51,280 nucleotides of DNA from Chloroflexota bacterium (GTDB taxonomy: Bacteria > Chloroflexota > Dehalococcoidia > Dehalococcoidales > UBA2162). This document shows, in pieces, positions 1 through 7,888 of the stretch. The notes below the pieces were generated by a model. That model was not told the DNA's origin. It did not search any database and worked only from the letters and a program-made list of their open reading frames with translations. Position 1 is the first letter of the stretch; every line of letters begins with the position of its first letter. The position numbers and the translations under genes were made by a program. Where the stretch lies: the NCBI GenBank assembly GCA_016190895.1, contig JACPPR010000024.1, forward strand, positions 1 to 51,280, in the 5' to 3' direction.

Positions 1-192
1 ACCTAGCCAAAAGCGTGACGGTGGAGTAGGGGAGAATCTCAAAGCTCAAAGATTAAAGCCCAAAACCCCACCTACCCGAGTTCGGGGGGAAACGGCGGGC
101 AGGGAAAATATCAAATATCACTGCCACCCCACCACTCACGGTTTCTTCGCCTCCAGACAAAGTCGCGATGGACTTGCAATCTGTCATGCTGA

Positions 193-330
193 TTCTATCG
201 ACACCACAAAGTATGAAAATGTAGGGGCAGGGCTTGACCCTGCCCGCTTAGGTGGCTGGGGCGATCCATTCGACTGCGCTCAGGGCAGGCTCTCAAGGGT
301 CGCCCCTACGTCCTATTTCGTGAGAATTTT
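193..330. repeat. Composite inverted-repeat element
   Basis: Arms GTAGGGGC (221-228) and GCCCCTAC (302-309) face each other. Outside them are CACAAAGTATGAAAA on the left and TATTTCGTG on the right. An inner hairpin GGGCAGGG/CCCTGCCC is nested near the left arm. A related element with the same CACCACGAAATATGAAAA edge lies at 27749-27928. No gene is seen in positions 1-539, which hold only repeats of this sort. Confidence 0.55.
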
Positions 331-385
331 TCATTCCGCTTGCAGCCAGCACCACGAAATATGAAAACTGGTCATCAGAGACTCG

Positions 386-497
386 TCATTCTGGCACATT
401 CACTGCGTTCAGTGTAAACTCCGGCCAGAATCCACGTCCGCCCTCCACTGGATTCCAGCCGGAGTTTACCCCGTACTGCGATACGGGGCTGGAATGA
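386..497. repeat. Palindromic dispersed repeat (ATTCCAGCC type)
   Basis: ATTCCAGCC and GGCTGGAAT face each other around an inner CCCCGT/ACGGGG hairpin. Fragments with the same CATTCCAGCCCCG core recur at about 5320. It is non-coding and probably a MITE/REP-like sequence. Confidence 0.5.
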
Positions 498-539
498 CGG
501 ACGGGGGCAAGTTCCTATTTTCGGGGTAATGAGCAGGAG

Positions 540-1196
540 CTAATTGTCGGTCGGCGGCTTACTGTCGGTAAATAGCGCTCTGCTGACTTCCTCGGGCACC
601 ACTTTACCGGCGGTGAAGATTGTTCTAAAAGCGCTCTCGATGGAGATATCGGTGCGGGTGATTTCCGTCTCCTCGACTACCTCCATGAACCCGCCTGAGG
701 TCGGGTTAGGGGAGTTCGGTATAAAAACGAAGAAGAGCTTCTTGCCTGACTCATCGCGTAATTCGCTGGTAATGAAGCCGAGGGCCTTCATACCCTTCCT
801 TGGGAAATCGATTAACACTGGATGCATACGGCTGGTTCCGGCGGCCGGCGAAAAACTCTCCATGATTTGTTTGATACCGCTGTAAAGCTGATGAAAGAGC
901 GGCATCCCTGGTATTACCGACTCGGCGTATTGAATCAGCCGTTTGCCGATGACGTTACCGGCGATGAAGCCGACCAGGAGAATCAAGACCAGTGTTGCCG
1001 CGAAGCCGGCGCCGGGAATAGTGCGGCCCCAGATAACCTTGATAACCGGTTGCAGGATGTTGTCTATGCTGATAAAAATCCAGTAGAGTATCCAGGCGCT
1101 AGCGGCAAAGGGCACGATAGTGATGATGCCGATACTAAGTTTCGCCCAAAACTGCCTGCCCGCCCTGCGTAATAGCGTGTTTGATTTTTCAGTCAC
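540..1196 (-). CDS. DUF502 family membrane protein
   Basis: The protein matches what I recall of the DUF502 family: two N-terminal transmembrane segments (about residues 20-42 and 65-87), then a soluble domain with GMPLFHQLYSGIKQ and FIPNSPNPTSGGF, both typical of the family. Length (about 218 aa) is normal. Its function is unknown; it acts at the membrane. The track starts at GTG 1205, but the AAGGAG sequence lies only one base before that codon, so the next in-frame GTG at 1196, ten bases downstream of GGAG, is the better start. It is transcribed alone, away from the tRNA gene upstream. Confidence 0.8.
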   Translation of the reverse strand: MTEKSNTLLRRAGRQFWAKLSIGIITIVPFAASAWILYWIFISIDNILQPVIKVIWGRTIPGAGFAATLVLILLVGFIAGNVIGKRLIQYAESVIPGMPLFHQLYSGIKQIMESFSPAAGTSRMHPVLIDFPRKGMKALGFITSELRDESGKKLFFVFIPNSPNPTSGGFMEVVEETEITRTDISIESAFRTIFTAGKVVPEEVSRALFTDSKPPTDN

Positions 1197-1317
1197 TGTT
1201 CTCACTCTCCTTATGCCAATCGGCGGCCATCCACGCCGGTGTAAATTCGCTATAGTCTAATATTAGCATATGTGACGGTTTGAGCGATGCAAATGGGAAG
1301 GGAGGATTGGAGGGGGA

Positions 1318-1393
1318 TGGTACGCCTGGTGGGATTCGAACCCACGACCACCGGTTCCGAAGACCGATGCTCTATCCACTGAGCTACAGGCGC
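1318..1393 (-). tRNA. tRNA-Arg (anticodon UCG)
   Basis: Read on the minus strand the gene starts GCGCCTGTAGCTCAG and folds as a full cloverleaf. The anticodon stem TCGGT/ACCGG encloses loop CTTCGGA with anticodon TCG at positions 34-36, and the T arm is GTGGG-TTCGAAT-CCCAC. The acceptor GCGCCTG/CAGGCGT has a G-U first pair, and CCA is encoded (1318-1320). It would read CGA codons. Confidence 0.93.
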
Positions 1394-1409
1394 TCACAGA
1401 TTCAGGCTT

Positions 1410-1437
1410 ATTATATCATTGCCCAATGCTCCGTCAA
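1410..1437 (-). promoter_or_regulatory. Promoter of tRNA-Arg
   Basis: On the minus strand TTGACG (1432-1437) and TATAAT (1410-1415) are separated by 16 bases, and the tRNA 5' end begins 16 bases after the -10 box. This is a good sigma-70 type promoter. Confidence 0.75.
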
Positions 1438-1496
1438 AATGAGCCGCGAGAGTGTTTAGGAACAGAGGAGCCGCATTGACCAATCGCCCGACAAGT

Positions 1497-1625
1497 AATA
1501 GAATGCAGATACCAAATCACGAAATCCAAATGCCAAAATCCGAATTACAAATAAAGCCCAAAATGGCGAAATCTAAATTACAGACAACATTTGAACTTTG
1601 AGTTTTGATATTTGGTTTTTCTTAA
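1497..1625. repeat. AAATCCAAAT-type fold-back repeat
   Basis: An A-rich left half built of ACCAAAT/CCAAATGCCAAAA words is followed by a T-rich right half (TTTGAACTTTGAG, TTGATATTTGG), so the halves can pair loosely. The same word set recurs at about 3050, 11945, 26375, 41130, 41935 and 48310. It lies directly before the mscS start. Confidence 0.55.
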
Positions 1626-1641
1626 AGGGGGCTAGTTTTAT

Positions 1642-2781
1642 ATGACGATTTTCGGTCTTGATGCCAATGCCGAGTTAGTCCGCTGGGTTACCGCCGCTAT
1701 TATCCTGGCGACATCCATCGTACTTGCCATAATTTCCAGATTCGTTCTGGCGGGTATTATGCGGCTAGTCGAGCACCATACCAAAACTAAACTGGACGAT
1801 ATGATAATCCAGGCTTTAGGCCGGCCGCTTTTTGCCGCTTTAATTACTGCAGGACTGTGGTTGGCGCTTGTGCAAATTCCGGAGCTGTCAGCCCATTTGG
1901 GCATTGTGCATGATGTTGGGGTAATCCTGATTATGGCTGTGGCAACGGTGGCGGCGGTGAGGGTTATTCAGGCTCTCTTTCTATGGTACGGAGCGGAGCT
2001 TGCTTCCCGGGCCAAGCTTGAAATGGGAAGCAAGCTTATCCCCCTGTTGCGGCGGGTCAGCACCATAGCTATCTATGCCATCGGCCTGCTGATTATTCTC
2101 GACCAGTTACATGTCAACATCAGCCCCGTCCTGGCTGGTTTGGGTATTGGCGGTCTGGCAGTGGCACTGGCGCTTCAATCGACTCTGAGCAATTTCCTGG
2201 CCGGCACCTATGTCTTGTCCGATGCCGTCATCCATACCGGTGATTACATTATGCTGGATAGCGGGCAGGAGGGCTTCGTCGAGGACATCGGCTGGCGCAG
2301 CACCAAACTGCGCCACTGGCAGGGTAACCTGATAATCTTGCCCAACTCCAAACTGGCAGATGCCATCGTCACCGACTATGAGAAACCCGACAAGGCTATG
2401 TTATTCACGGTCGATTGCGGAGTCAGCTATGAGAGCGACCTGGCGAAGGTGGAGCGGGTGACACTGGGGGTGGCAGCAGAGACTCTCCGTAATTTCCCGC
2501 AAGGGGCGAAGGACTTTGAGCCGGTGGTGCGCTTCAAGCAGTTCGGTGATTCGAACATTAACTTTGCCATTGTACTGAAGTCGGTCGACCGTGTGGGACA
2601 GTTTCTTCTCAAGCACGAGTTCATCAAGGCGCTGCACAAACGCTTCGGAGAAGAGGGCATTGAGATTCAATATCCGGCTCGGAGGCTCTATTTTGCAGAT
2701 GGCCGAAATGTCTTTTTACCGTCCGATGCAGCCAGACAGACGAAAGGCGGTCCAGGCGCGCCGGCGGGTGGGCAATCCTGA
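1642..2781 (+). CDS. MscS family small-conductance mechanosensitive channel
   Basis: This 379-aa integral membrane protein should open under membrane tension to release solutes during osmotic downshock. Several hydrophobic N-terminal helices precede the pore-lining helix with the Gly/Ala-rich segment LAGLGIGGLAVALALQSTLSN (about residues 165-185), the MscS signature. It is followed by the beta domain (GDYIMLDSGQEGFVEDIGWR) and a cytoplasmic C-terminal domain. Start ATG is preceded by an AAAGGGGG ribosome-binding sequence. The gene is monocistronic, between two minus-strand tRNA genes and after a fold-back repeat. The C-terminus has a Gly/Pro-rich tail of no known role. Confidence 0.9.
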   Translation: MTIFGLDANAELVRWVTAAIILATSIVLAIISRFVLAGIMRLVEHHTKTKLDDMIIQALGRPLFAALITAGLWLALVQIPELSAHLGIVHDVGVILIMAVATVAAVRVIQALFLWYGAELASRAKLEMGSKLIPLLRRVSTIAIYAIGLLIILDQLHVNISPVLAGLGIGGLAVALALQSTLSNFLAGTYVLSDAVIHTGDYIMLDSGQEGFVEDIGWRSTKLRHWQGNLIILPNSKLADAIVTDYEKPDKAMLFTVDCGVSYESDLAKVERVTLGVAAETLRNFPQGAKDFEPVVRFKQFGDSNINFAIVLKSVDRVGQFLLKHEFIKALHKRFGEEGIEIQYPARRLYFADGRNVFLPSDAARQTKGGPGAPAGGQS

Positions 2782-2802
2782 GGTGGTCGGGGGATAAATG
2801 GG

Positions 2803-2880
2803 TGGGGTGAGTGGAGGGAGTCGAACCCTCGTTATCCAGGGCCACAACCTGGCGCCTTAGGCCTCTGGGCTACACTCACC
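2803..2880 (-). tRNA. tRNA-His (anticodon GUG)
   Basis: On the minus strand the gene starts with the extra G(-1) typical of tRNA-His, then GTGAGTG. Anticodon stem CCAGG/CCTGG encloses loop TTGTGGC with GTG at 34-36, and the T arm is GAGGG-TTCGACT-CCCTC. The acceptor pairs with CACTCAC, the discriminator is C73, and CCA is encoded (2803-2805). Confidence 0.93.
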
Positions 2881-2925
2881 ACATTTTTGCGTAGTCCTTC
2901 CAGTCATGAAAGGACGGCAGAAAAC

Positions 2926-2955
2926 ATTATATCTGAAAGCAACCTCTGCTTTCAA
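2926..2955 (-). promoter_or_regulatory. Promoter of tRNA-His
   Basis: On the minus strand TTGAAA (2950-2955) and TATAAT (2926-2931) are spaced 18 bases apart, about 45 bases upstream of the tRNA 5' end. The leader holds a small GTCCTT/AAGGAC hairpin. Confidence 0.65.
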
Positions 2956-3039
2956 TCTTTTGTGCCCGTGAAGCACTAAGCACTAAACCCTAAATCCCTT
3001 CGGCAAGTTCCTTCGATTCGCTCAGGACAGGTCAGGGCA

Positions 3040-3200
3040 GGCTCTAAACAAGCCCAAATATCAAAATAAAAATGCCAAACAAATGTCAAAGTTCAAAGCT
3101 CAAAGTTCAAATCAAGCCCAAAGCCCAAAAAGTAAAGGCTGTTCTTGTCCTTTAAGTATTTAGATTTCATTTGATATTTGGATTTTGTAATTTGAGCTTT
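3040..3200. repeat. AAATCCAAAT-type fold-back repeat
   Basis: Left half CAAATATCAAAATAAAAATGCC and relatives; right half TTTGATATTTGGATTTTG. It fills most of the gap between tRNA-His and the Smr gene together with a CGCTCAGGACAGG-type fragment at about 3018. No gene is seen in 2956-3215. Confidence 0.5.
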
Positions 3201-3215
3201 TCCGTCATCGGGGCT

Positions 3216-3243
3216 TTGAAATTTGAGCTTGTTTGCGTATAAT
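3216..3243 (+). promoter_or_regulatory. Promoter of the smr gene (leaderless type)
   Basis: TTGAAA (3216-3221), a 16-base spacer, then consensus TATAAT (3238-3243). Transcription would begin around 3250, so the upstream TTG used by the ORF track (3233) would not be in the transcript. Confidence 0.6.
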
Positions 3244-3250
3244 AGGGGCA

Positions 3251-3502
3251 GTGATAGATGAAATAGACCTTCACCGCTTGACCGCCGACGAGGCGATATT
3301 GAAACTGGACAAATATCTTCATCAAGCCTTTATGGCTGGCTTTTATCAGGTCAGGGTGGTTCACGGCAAAGGGACAGGGGTTCTGCGTCAGACAGTCCGC
3401 CGAGAACTGGCCAGGCATCCCCTGGTGCAGTCTTACCGGCCAGGGGGTCGTGGGGAGGGTGGGGCGGAGGGCGTAACCATCGTGGAACTAGCCTTGAGAT
3501 AG
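3251..3502 (+). CDS. Stand-alone Smr domain protein
   Basis: The product (83 aa from GTG 3251) is a single Smr domain, the nicking-nuclease or nucleic-acid-binding module found at the C-terminus of MutS2 and in stand-alone proteins. Visible motifs are the N-terminal DLHRLTADEA and the HGKGTGVLR loop. No MutS2 ATPase part lies upstream. The track starts at TTG 3233, but a TATAAT box overlaps that codon and GTG 3251 follows the box by seven bases, so a leaderless GTG start is more likely. The C-terminus is Gly-rich (RPGGRGEGG). Whether it acts on DNA or on stalled ribosome mRNA, as in the SmrB/MutS2 families, cannot be told. Confidence 0.75.
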   Translation: MIDEIDLHRLTADEAILKLDKYLHQAFMAGFYQVRVVHGKGTGVLRQTVRRELARHPLVQSYRPGGRGEGGAEGVTIVELALR

Positions 3503-3559
3503 TAAGTCATCAATCTCTGAGATTTATACCGGTTCATTCTGAACGGCTTCAATGTGAAC

Positions 3560-3604
3560 GGATTGCTTCGCCTTCCGCCTACGGCGGAATGGCTCGCAAT
3601 GACT
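3560..3604. repeat. Partial TGTCATTGCGAG-type MITE
   Basis: GGATTGCTTCGCC..GGCTCGCAATGACT reproduces the right half of the MITE that is complete at 5371, 16439 and 17398, with an inner CCGCC-TAC-GGCGG hairpin. A further repeat (CATTCCCGCGAAGGCGGGAAT) follows at 3618-3640. Confidence 0.5.
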
Positions 3605-3689
3605 GGCAGGCGGTTATCATTCCCGCGAAGGCGGGAATCCAGGTGGGTCGGGGCTTCTGGATTATCTGGTCAAGCCAGATAATGACAAG

Positions 3690-4400
3690 TTAGTTCAGAT
3701 ATTGAGCCACTTCTGTCAAGCTGTGAATGCGGGGGCAATCTGTAATATCCTGGAACAAATCATTGCGGTCGAGGAGAATCGGCCTGATTCCCGCCGAGAG
3801 AGCGCCGACAACATCTATGTCGTACTGGTCGCCCACATGAACGGCTTCCGAGGCGGCTACCCCGGCGTATTCAAGGGCGGTCAGGAAGATTTTGGGCTGG
3901 GGTTTGCTGGCGCCCACCTCGCTCGATGTCAGAACAAAATCAAGGTAGACAGCCAGACCTAGCTCGCGGCAGACAGCCCTCATATCGGCATTCATATTAG
4001 TTACCAGCGCCAGTATCCGGTTTTGGCCCTTCAGAATTTTCATGGCCGGCAGAACGTCATCGAAAAGGACGAATCTCATCTGGGCGTACAATTCATTCAG
4101 CCGGGCTGTCAGTTTCGCGAAGCTGAGGGAATCAGCCGGAATATCGATTCCAGCCTCACCGAGCACTATCTGCTGGTAGCAGGTGTTGATTGAAGCTTGC
4201 TCTGCCGGGCTTCTTTGCCTTACCGATGAAGAGATAGTTTCCTCGAAGAGAAATCTATCGGCGCGGGCAAGGCCGGGCGCTATCTGTTGAGGTGAGATAT
4301 TTAAGCCAAGCTCATGGAGAGCTTGGCTTTGTAGTTGCTCCCGGGTCGGCACGTATCTGGCCAGGGTATTGGACCAATCGAAGAATACGGCCTTAATCAA
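3690..4400 (-). CDS. HAD superfamily hydrolase
   Basis: A 236-aa Rossmann-type hydrolase likely acting on a small phosphorylated or halogenated metabolite. Motif I is FFDWSNTLA: the nucleophile Asp8 is present but the second Asp of DxDxT is Ser, as in some non-phosphatase HAD branches. Motif II is VTNMN, the motif III Lys is in GASKPQPKIF, and motif IV is HVGDQYDIDVVGA. A helical cap lies between motifs I and II. It begins at TTG 4400, 15 bases after acpP ends, so it is probably the last gene of the fab operon. The substrate is unknown. Confidence 0.8.
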   Translation of the reverse strand: MIKAVFFDWSNTLARYVPTREQLQSQALHELGLNISPQQIAPGLARADRFLFEETISSSVRQRSPAEQASINTCYQQIVLGEAGIDIPADSLSFAKLTARLNELYAQMRFVLFDDVLPAMKILKGQNRILALVTNMNADMRAVCRELGLAVYLDFVLTSSEVGASKPQPKIFLTALEYAGVAASEAVHVGDQYDIDVVGALSAGIRPILLDRNDLFQDITDCPRIHSLTEVAQYLN

Positions 4401-4415
4401 GCTAGGATTCCCGGC

Positions 4416-4676
4416 TTAGCCGTCCTGAACGCCCAGGTCTTTCAGGTAATCTACCGCGTCCTGGACGACCAGTATCTTTTCAGCGTCCTCATCGGGAATC
4501 TCGACCTTCTTGGAGGGGTTGCTGAATTCCTCTTCCAGGGACATTATTAGCTCAACCAGGTCCAGAGAGTCAGCCCCCAGGTCATCGACAAAACTGGCTG
4601 CGGGCACTACCTCGCTCTCCTCGACACCTAGCTGTTCTACAACTATTTTTTTAACCCGGTCATAAACAGTCGCCAC
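4416..4676 (-). CDS. acpP: Acyl carrier protein
   Basis: An 86-aa acidic carrier protein. The phosphopantetheine attachment serine is Ser37 in the [11 protein letters not shown] motif. Start is GTG with AAGGAG seven bases upstream. It carries growing acyl chains for the FabD/FabG enzymes encoded just upstream in the same direction. The usual length is about 77 aa; the extra residues are at the C-terminus ([11 protein letters not shown]). Confidence 0.95.
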   Translation of the reverse strand: MATVYDRVKKIVVEQLGVEESEVVPAASFVDDLGADSLDLVELIMSLEEEFSNPSKKVEIPDEDAEKILVVQDAVDYLKDLGVQDG

Positions 4677-4699
4677 TTTTTTCTCCTTGTTCTCTTTGT

Positions 4700-5119
4700 T
4701 TAAGGTTTATTCCCTACTACCAGGGCGCTAACCGAACCCAGGACTCCGTTAATGAACTTTGCCGAACTCTCACTGCCAAAGGTTTTGGCCAGTTCCACAG
4801 CCTCATTGATGGCTACCTTAATCGGCACTTTATTATCAACTAAAATCTCGAATATTGCAAGTCTCAGGATGTTCCTGTCTATTGCCGGAATCTGGTCTAT
4901 CGGCCAAGCCGGAGCGAAGTTTCTTATGTTCTCGTCCAGCTTCTCCTTATTCTGGAGAACACCGGTAACCAGGTTGCGGACGAAGCTGGCATTTTCTCCG
5001 TGCAGTTTCTCCTCGGCCATCAGGCGTTTCATCACTTCCTCGGCGCTATGTCCGGCAAAATCGATTTCATACAGCGCCTGGAGGGCTATACCTCTGGCTT
5101 TCCGCCTCATCCGTACCAT
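4700..5119 (-). CDS. nusB: Transcription antitermination factor NusB
   Basis: At 139 aa this is the normal length. It shows the family opening [19 protein letters not shown], the central [20 protein letters not shown] and the ending [22 protein letters not shown]. NusB binds boxA RNA with NusE (ribosomal S10) and helps transcribe rRNA. It sits between fabG and acpP, an unusual place. It may start at ATG 5119 or at the nearby ATG encoding Met4. Confidence 0.93.
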   Translation of the reverse strand: MVRMRRKARGIALQALYEIDFAGHSAEEVMKRLMAEEKLHGENASFVRNLVTGVLQNKEKLDENIRNFAPAWPIDQIPAIDRNILRLAIFEILVDNKVPIKVAINEAVELAKTFGSESSAKFINGVLGSVSALVVGNKP

Positions 5120-5370
5120 TAATTCTCACCTACCCGAAAGGCTGCCATAGCCTTATTTCTCTTCCTTATTGAGTTTAGCAGATGAGCAATGGGGGGTCAA
5201 TTCCATGCCGTCTGCTAATCCCCGCCGCCCTGAGATTCTTCGCGGAGTTTACACTGAATGCAGTGAATGTGCTCAGAATGACACTGGAAAGTTTAAACGT
5301 GAAAATTTAAACGTCATTCCAGCCCCGCATCAGGTGCGAGGTACACTCCAGCGGAAATGCTGCATTCCAC

Positions 5371-5461
5371 TGTCATTGCGAGACCAGATTTCATTGGGAC
5401 GAAGCAATCCACATAAATTTTTTGAGATTGCCACGGGGTCTGATGACCCCTCGCAATGACA
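5371..5461. repeat. MITE with 12-bp perfect terminal inverted repeats (copy 1)
   Basis: It is bounded by TGTCATTGCGAG and CTCGCAATGACA, perfect complements. Inside is a second pair, GAAGCAATCC and GAGATTGCC, around a variable centre. Length is 91 bp. Two complete relatives lie at 16439-16542 and 17398-17501. It is in the 590-bp gap between nusB and fabG, which holds no gene. Confidence 0.8.
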
Positions 5462-5711
5462 AGGAGAGACGGTTTGCTTCGCCCCGACCGGGCTTGTATC
5501 CTAGGCGCTTTTTGTATCAAAAGCCCTTATCTCTGAGCGATCAGCAAACCTTCCCCCTCGCAAGGCTCCGAAGGGCTATCGAGGAGTGTATGTTGGGGTA
5601 TCTTAGTGATACTGCTTAAGACCCTCAACTTTTTGCCACAATGCGGGCAAACAACGATGTGCATTATCAGGTTCTTTTTCATATCGTTTTCATATCTAAT
5701 AGTCCCGGCGG

Positions 5712-6458
5712 TTATAGTCCCGTCATGCCTCCATCTACATTGAGCACGTGGCCGGTGATATAGCGGGCTTCTTCGGAGGCCAGGAATGCGACCGCCTCAG
5801 CGACATCCTGGGGGGCGCCCAAGAAACCGAGGGGAATGCGTTTCCTGATTTCCTCTTTCCAAGCTTCGTCCAGGCTCTGGGTCATTTGAGTCTCGATAAA
5901 GCCGGGGGCGATGGCATTTACCGTGATACCCCGTGAGCCTACTTCTTTGGCAATAGATTTGGTGAAGCCGATAATTCCGGCCTTCGAGGCGGCATAGTTA
6001 GCCTGCCCGGCGTTGCCGGCGATACCGACCACGCTGGCCATGCTGATTATTCTGCCCCAGCGTTGCCTGGTCATATATTTGAGTACCGCCCGGGTGCAGA
6101 GGAAAACACTCCTCAGGTTTATGGCAATTACCTTGTCCCAGTCCTCATCAGTCATCCTTATCAGGAGACGGTCGCGGGTGATGCCGGCGTTATTGACAAG
6201 AATATCGACCTTCCCGAAAGTGGCGGCGGCAGTCTCGACCAATTTTGTCACATCTGCCGATGAGCTAACGTCCCCCAGCGCTACCAGGCTCTCCCGCTTC
6301 ATAGCTCTTATTTCCTCAGCCACGCTTTCAGCCGATGCTGGGTCGCCGATATCATTGATGACGATGTTAGCCCCGGCCCCGGCCAGTTTCAGGGCGATGG
6401 TCTTGCCGATGCCCCGGCCGCTGCCGGTCACGATAGCCACTTTGTTAGTCAGGTCCAT
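5712..6458 (-). CDS. fabG: 3-oxoacyl-ACP reductase
   Basis: This 248-aa classical short-chain dehydrogenase reduces 3-oxoacyl-ACP with NADPH in fatty-acid elongation. The cofactor motif is TGSGRGIGK (residues 11-19), followed by NNAGITRD and the catalytic Ser/Tyr/Lys in SMASVVG...YAASKAG. A C-terminal GGMTGL ends the protein. Start ATG has a strong AAGGAGG. It lies between fabD and nusB on the same strand; the 148-bp gap to fabD holds a small palindromic repeat. Confidence 0.95.
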   Translation of the reverse strand: MDLTNKVAIVTGSGRGIGKTIALKLAGAGANIVINDIGDPASAESVAEEIRAMKRESLVALGDVSSSADVTKLVETAAATFGKVDILVNNAGITRDRLLIRMTDEDWDKVIAINLRSVFLCTRAVLKYMTRQRWGRIISMASVVGIAGNAGQANYAASKAGIIGFTKSIAKEVGSRGITVNAIAPGFIETQMTQSLDEAWKEEIRKRIPLGFLGAPQDVAEAVAFLASEEARYITGHVLNVDGGMTGL

Positions 6459-6489
6459 GATTCCTCCTTAGTTGTTTTTACCCTATACC

Positions 6490-6540
6490 TTATAGAAATC
6501 CCCCCAACCCCCCTTAATAAGGGGGGCGAGGGGGGATTCT
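6490..6540. repeat. CCCCCTTAATAAGGGGG palindrome
   Basis: A CCCCCCTTAATAAGGGGGG-type hairpin in the fabD-fabG gap. Relatives built on CTCCCTTT/AAAGGGAG and CCCCCTTT/AAAGGGGG occur at about 8580-8665, 18910-19010, 22221-22256, 26570-26670 and 40965-41130. Confidence 0.55.
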
Positions 6541-6606
6541 CGTCTCGTAAATACTCTCATTCTCTCCTTCGGCTGGCTAGGGCAGGCCTTTTGCGAAAGG
6601 GAGAGG

Positions 6607-7551
6607 TTACATTTGTGAGGCTGGGGCTAATCCCTTGATAGTCTGGGCGTCCCCGATGTTCTTGATTTCGATACTCTTGTTAATGCGCCTAATCAGCCCG
6701 GCAAGCACCTTCCCCGGTCCGATTTCGTAGATGGTAGATACGCCGTTTTTAACCACATACTCGATTGAGTGCTGCCACTGGACGCAATTGCAGAGCTGTT
6801 GGACAAGCTCCGTCTTTATTGCCTCGGCGGTGGTCAATGGCTGCGCCGTCACATTGCCGATAATCGGGACAGCCGGGTTATGAAATTCAAGACGGGCTAT
6901 TATTTCAAATAAGCCCTCCCTGGCCGGCTGCATCAACGGGGAATGGAAGGCGCCGCTTACTTCCAGAGGAATGACGCGGCTGGCTCCTTTAGACTGGGCA
7001 AGCTCGGCTGCCCGGGGTAGGTTTACGGTAGCTCCGCTGATTATCAATTGTCCCGGGCAATTGAAATTGGCAATCTGGGTACCGGTCTGATTACACACCT
7101 CGAGGAGCACGTCCTCATTCAGCCCGATGATAGCCAGCATACCGCCCGGCTCCTTGAGCCCGGCTTCATACATCAGCCGTCCCCTTTCCCGGGCCAGATA
7201 AACGGCCGTGCCGAAATCAATCACATCGGCGGCGGCCAGCGCGGTGTACTCGCCCAGACTGTGGCCGGCCACAAAAGCGGGCGCTGGTAAACTGCCGCCG
7301 GAGACTTCTTGGGCGGCTTTCAAGCAAGCGTAGCTAACGGTTAATATGGCCGGTTGGGTATTGATGGTCAGGCGCAGCTCTTCTTCCGGCCCTTCAAAGC
7401 ATAGTTTGGAAAGCGAAAAGCCCAGGACTTCATCAGCCTGCTTAAAGATGGCTTTGGCCGAAGCAAAACTGTCGCTGAGGTCGCGCCCCATACCGACTGA
7501 TTGGGCGCCCTGGCCGGGGAAGACATAAGCTACTTTCGTTTGTTCAGGCAT
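6607..7551 (-). CDS. fabD: Malonyl CoA-ACP transacylase
   Basis: A 314-aa acyltransferase that loads malonate from CoA onto ACP. It shows the FPGQGAQ oxyanion loop (residues 11-17), the catalytic serine Ser98 in GHSLGEY, and the catalytic histidine in GAFHSPLM (about residue 205). The GPGKVLAGLIRR segment near the end is also typical. Start ATG has GGAGG seven bases upstream. It follows rpmF and precedes fabG, the usual fab order but without plsX and fabH. Confidence 0.95.
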   Translation of the reverse strand: MPEQTKVAYVFPGQGAQSVGMGRDLSDSFASAKAIFKQADEVLGFSLSKLCFEGPEEELRLTINTQPAILTVSYACLKAAQEVSGGSLPAPAFVAGHSLGEYTALAAADVIDFGTAVYLARERGRLMYEAGLKEPGGMLAIIGLNEDVLLEVCNQTGTQIANFNCPGQLIISGATVNLPRAAELAQSKGASRVIPLEVSGAFHSPLMQPAREGLFEIIARLEFHNPAVPIIGNVTAQPLTTAEAIKTELVQQLCNCVQWQHSIEYVVKNGVSTIYEIGPGKVLAGLIRRINKSIEIKNIGDAQTIKGLAPASQM

Positions 7552-7564
7552 AGCTAATCCTCCT

Positions 7565-7620
7565 CTCGCATTTTGTCACCTCACCCACGATGCCTCTCCG
7601 CTAACGGAGAGGGGTGAAGT
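7565..7620. repeat. CTCTCCG/CGGAGAG palindrome
   Basis: GCCTCTCCGCTAACGGAGAGG forms a hairpin between rpmF and fabD, flanked by CCTCACC and GGTGAAG. The same design recurs at 11215-11610, 17560-17655, 25608-25650, 44030-44070 and 44770-44812. Confidence 0.55.
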
Positions 7621-7684
7621 TTGGTTGCAGAGCATTAGTCGCTGAAAATGCTCGAGAGATGCCGATTGCTCATCCCAGCCTACC

Positions 7685-7885
7685 TTAGCTCGCTTTTGGG
7701 GTCGAAACCTTTATCTCGATAGCTTCCCTGCCGTTATAGTAACCGCAGGTAGGGCAGGCGTGGTGGGGCTGCATCGGGCTATTACATTGGGGGCACTTCA
7801 TCAGCACGGGTGGAGCGATGCCCAGGTGATTACGTCTCTTGCCCTGACGGGCCTTGGCATATTTTCGCTTAGGTAGAGGCGGCAT
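7685..7885 (-). CDS. rpmF: 50S ribosomal protein L32
   Basis: This 66-aa protein opens with PPLPKRKYAKARQGKRR, the family start. It contains a four-cysteine zinc site, CPQC and CPTC, at about residues 34-52, then the CGYYNGREAI tail. It is a structural protein of the large ribosomal subunit. Start ATG follows AAGGAAATAAACT. It lies three bases after the YceD gene, a conserved pairing. Confidence 0.96.
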   Translation of the reverse strand: MPPLPKRKYAKARQGKRRNHLGIAPPVLMKCPQCNSPMQPHHACPTCGYYNGREAIEIKVSTPKAS

Positions 7886-7888
7886 AGT

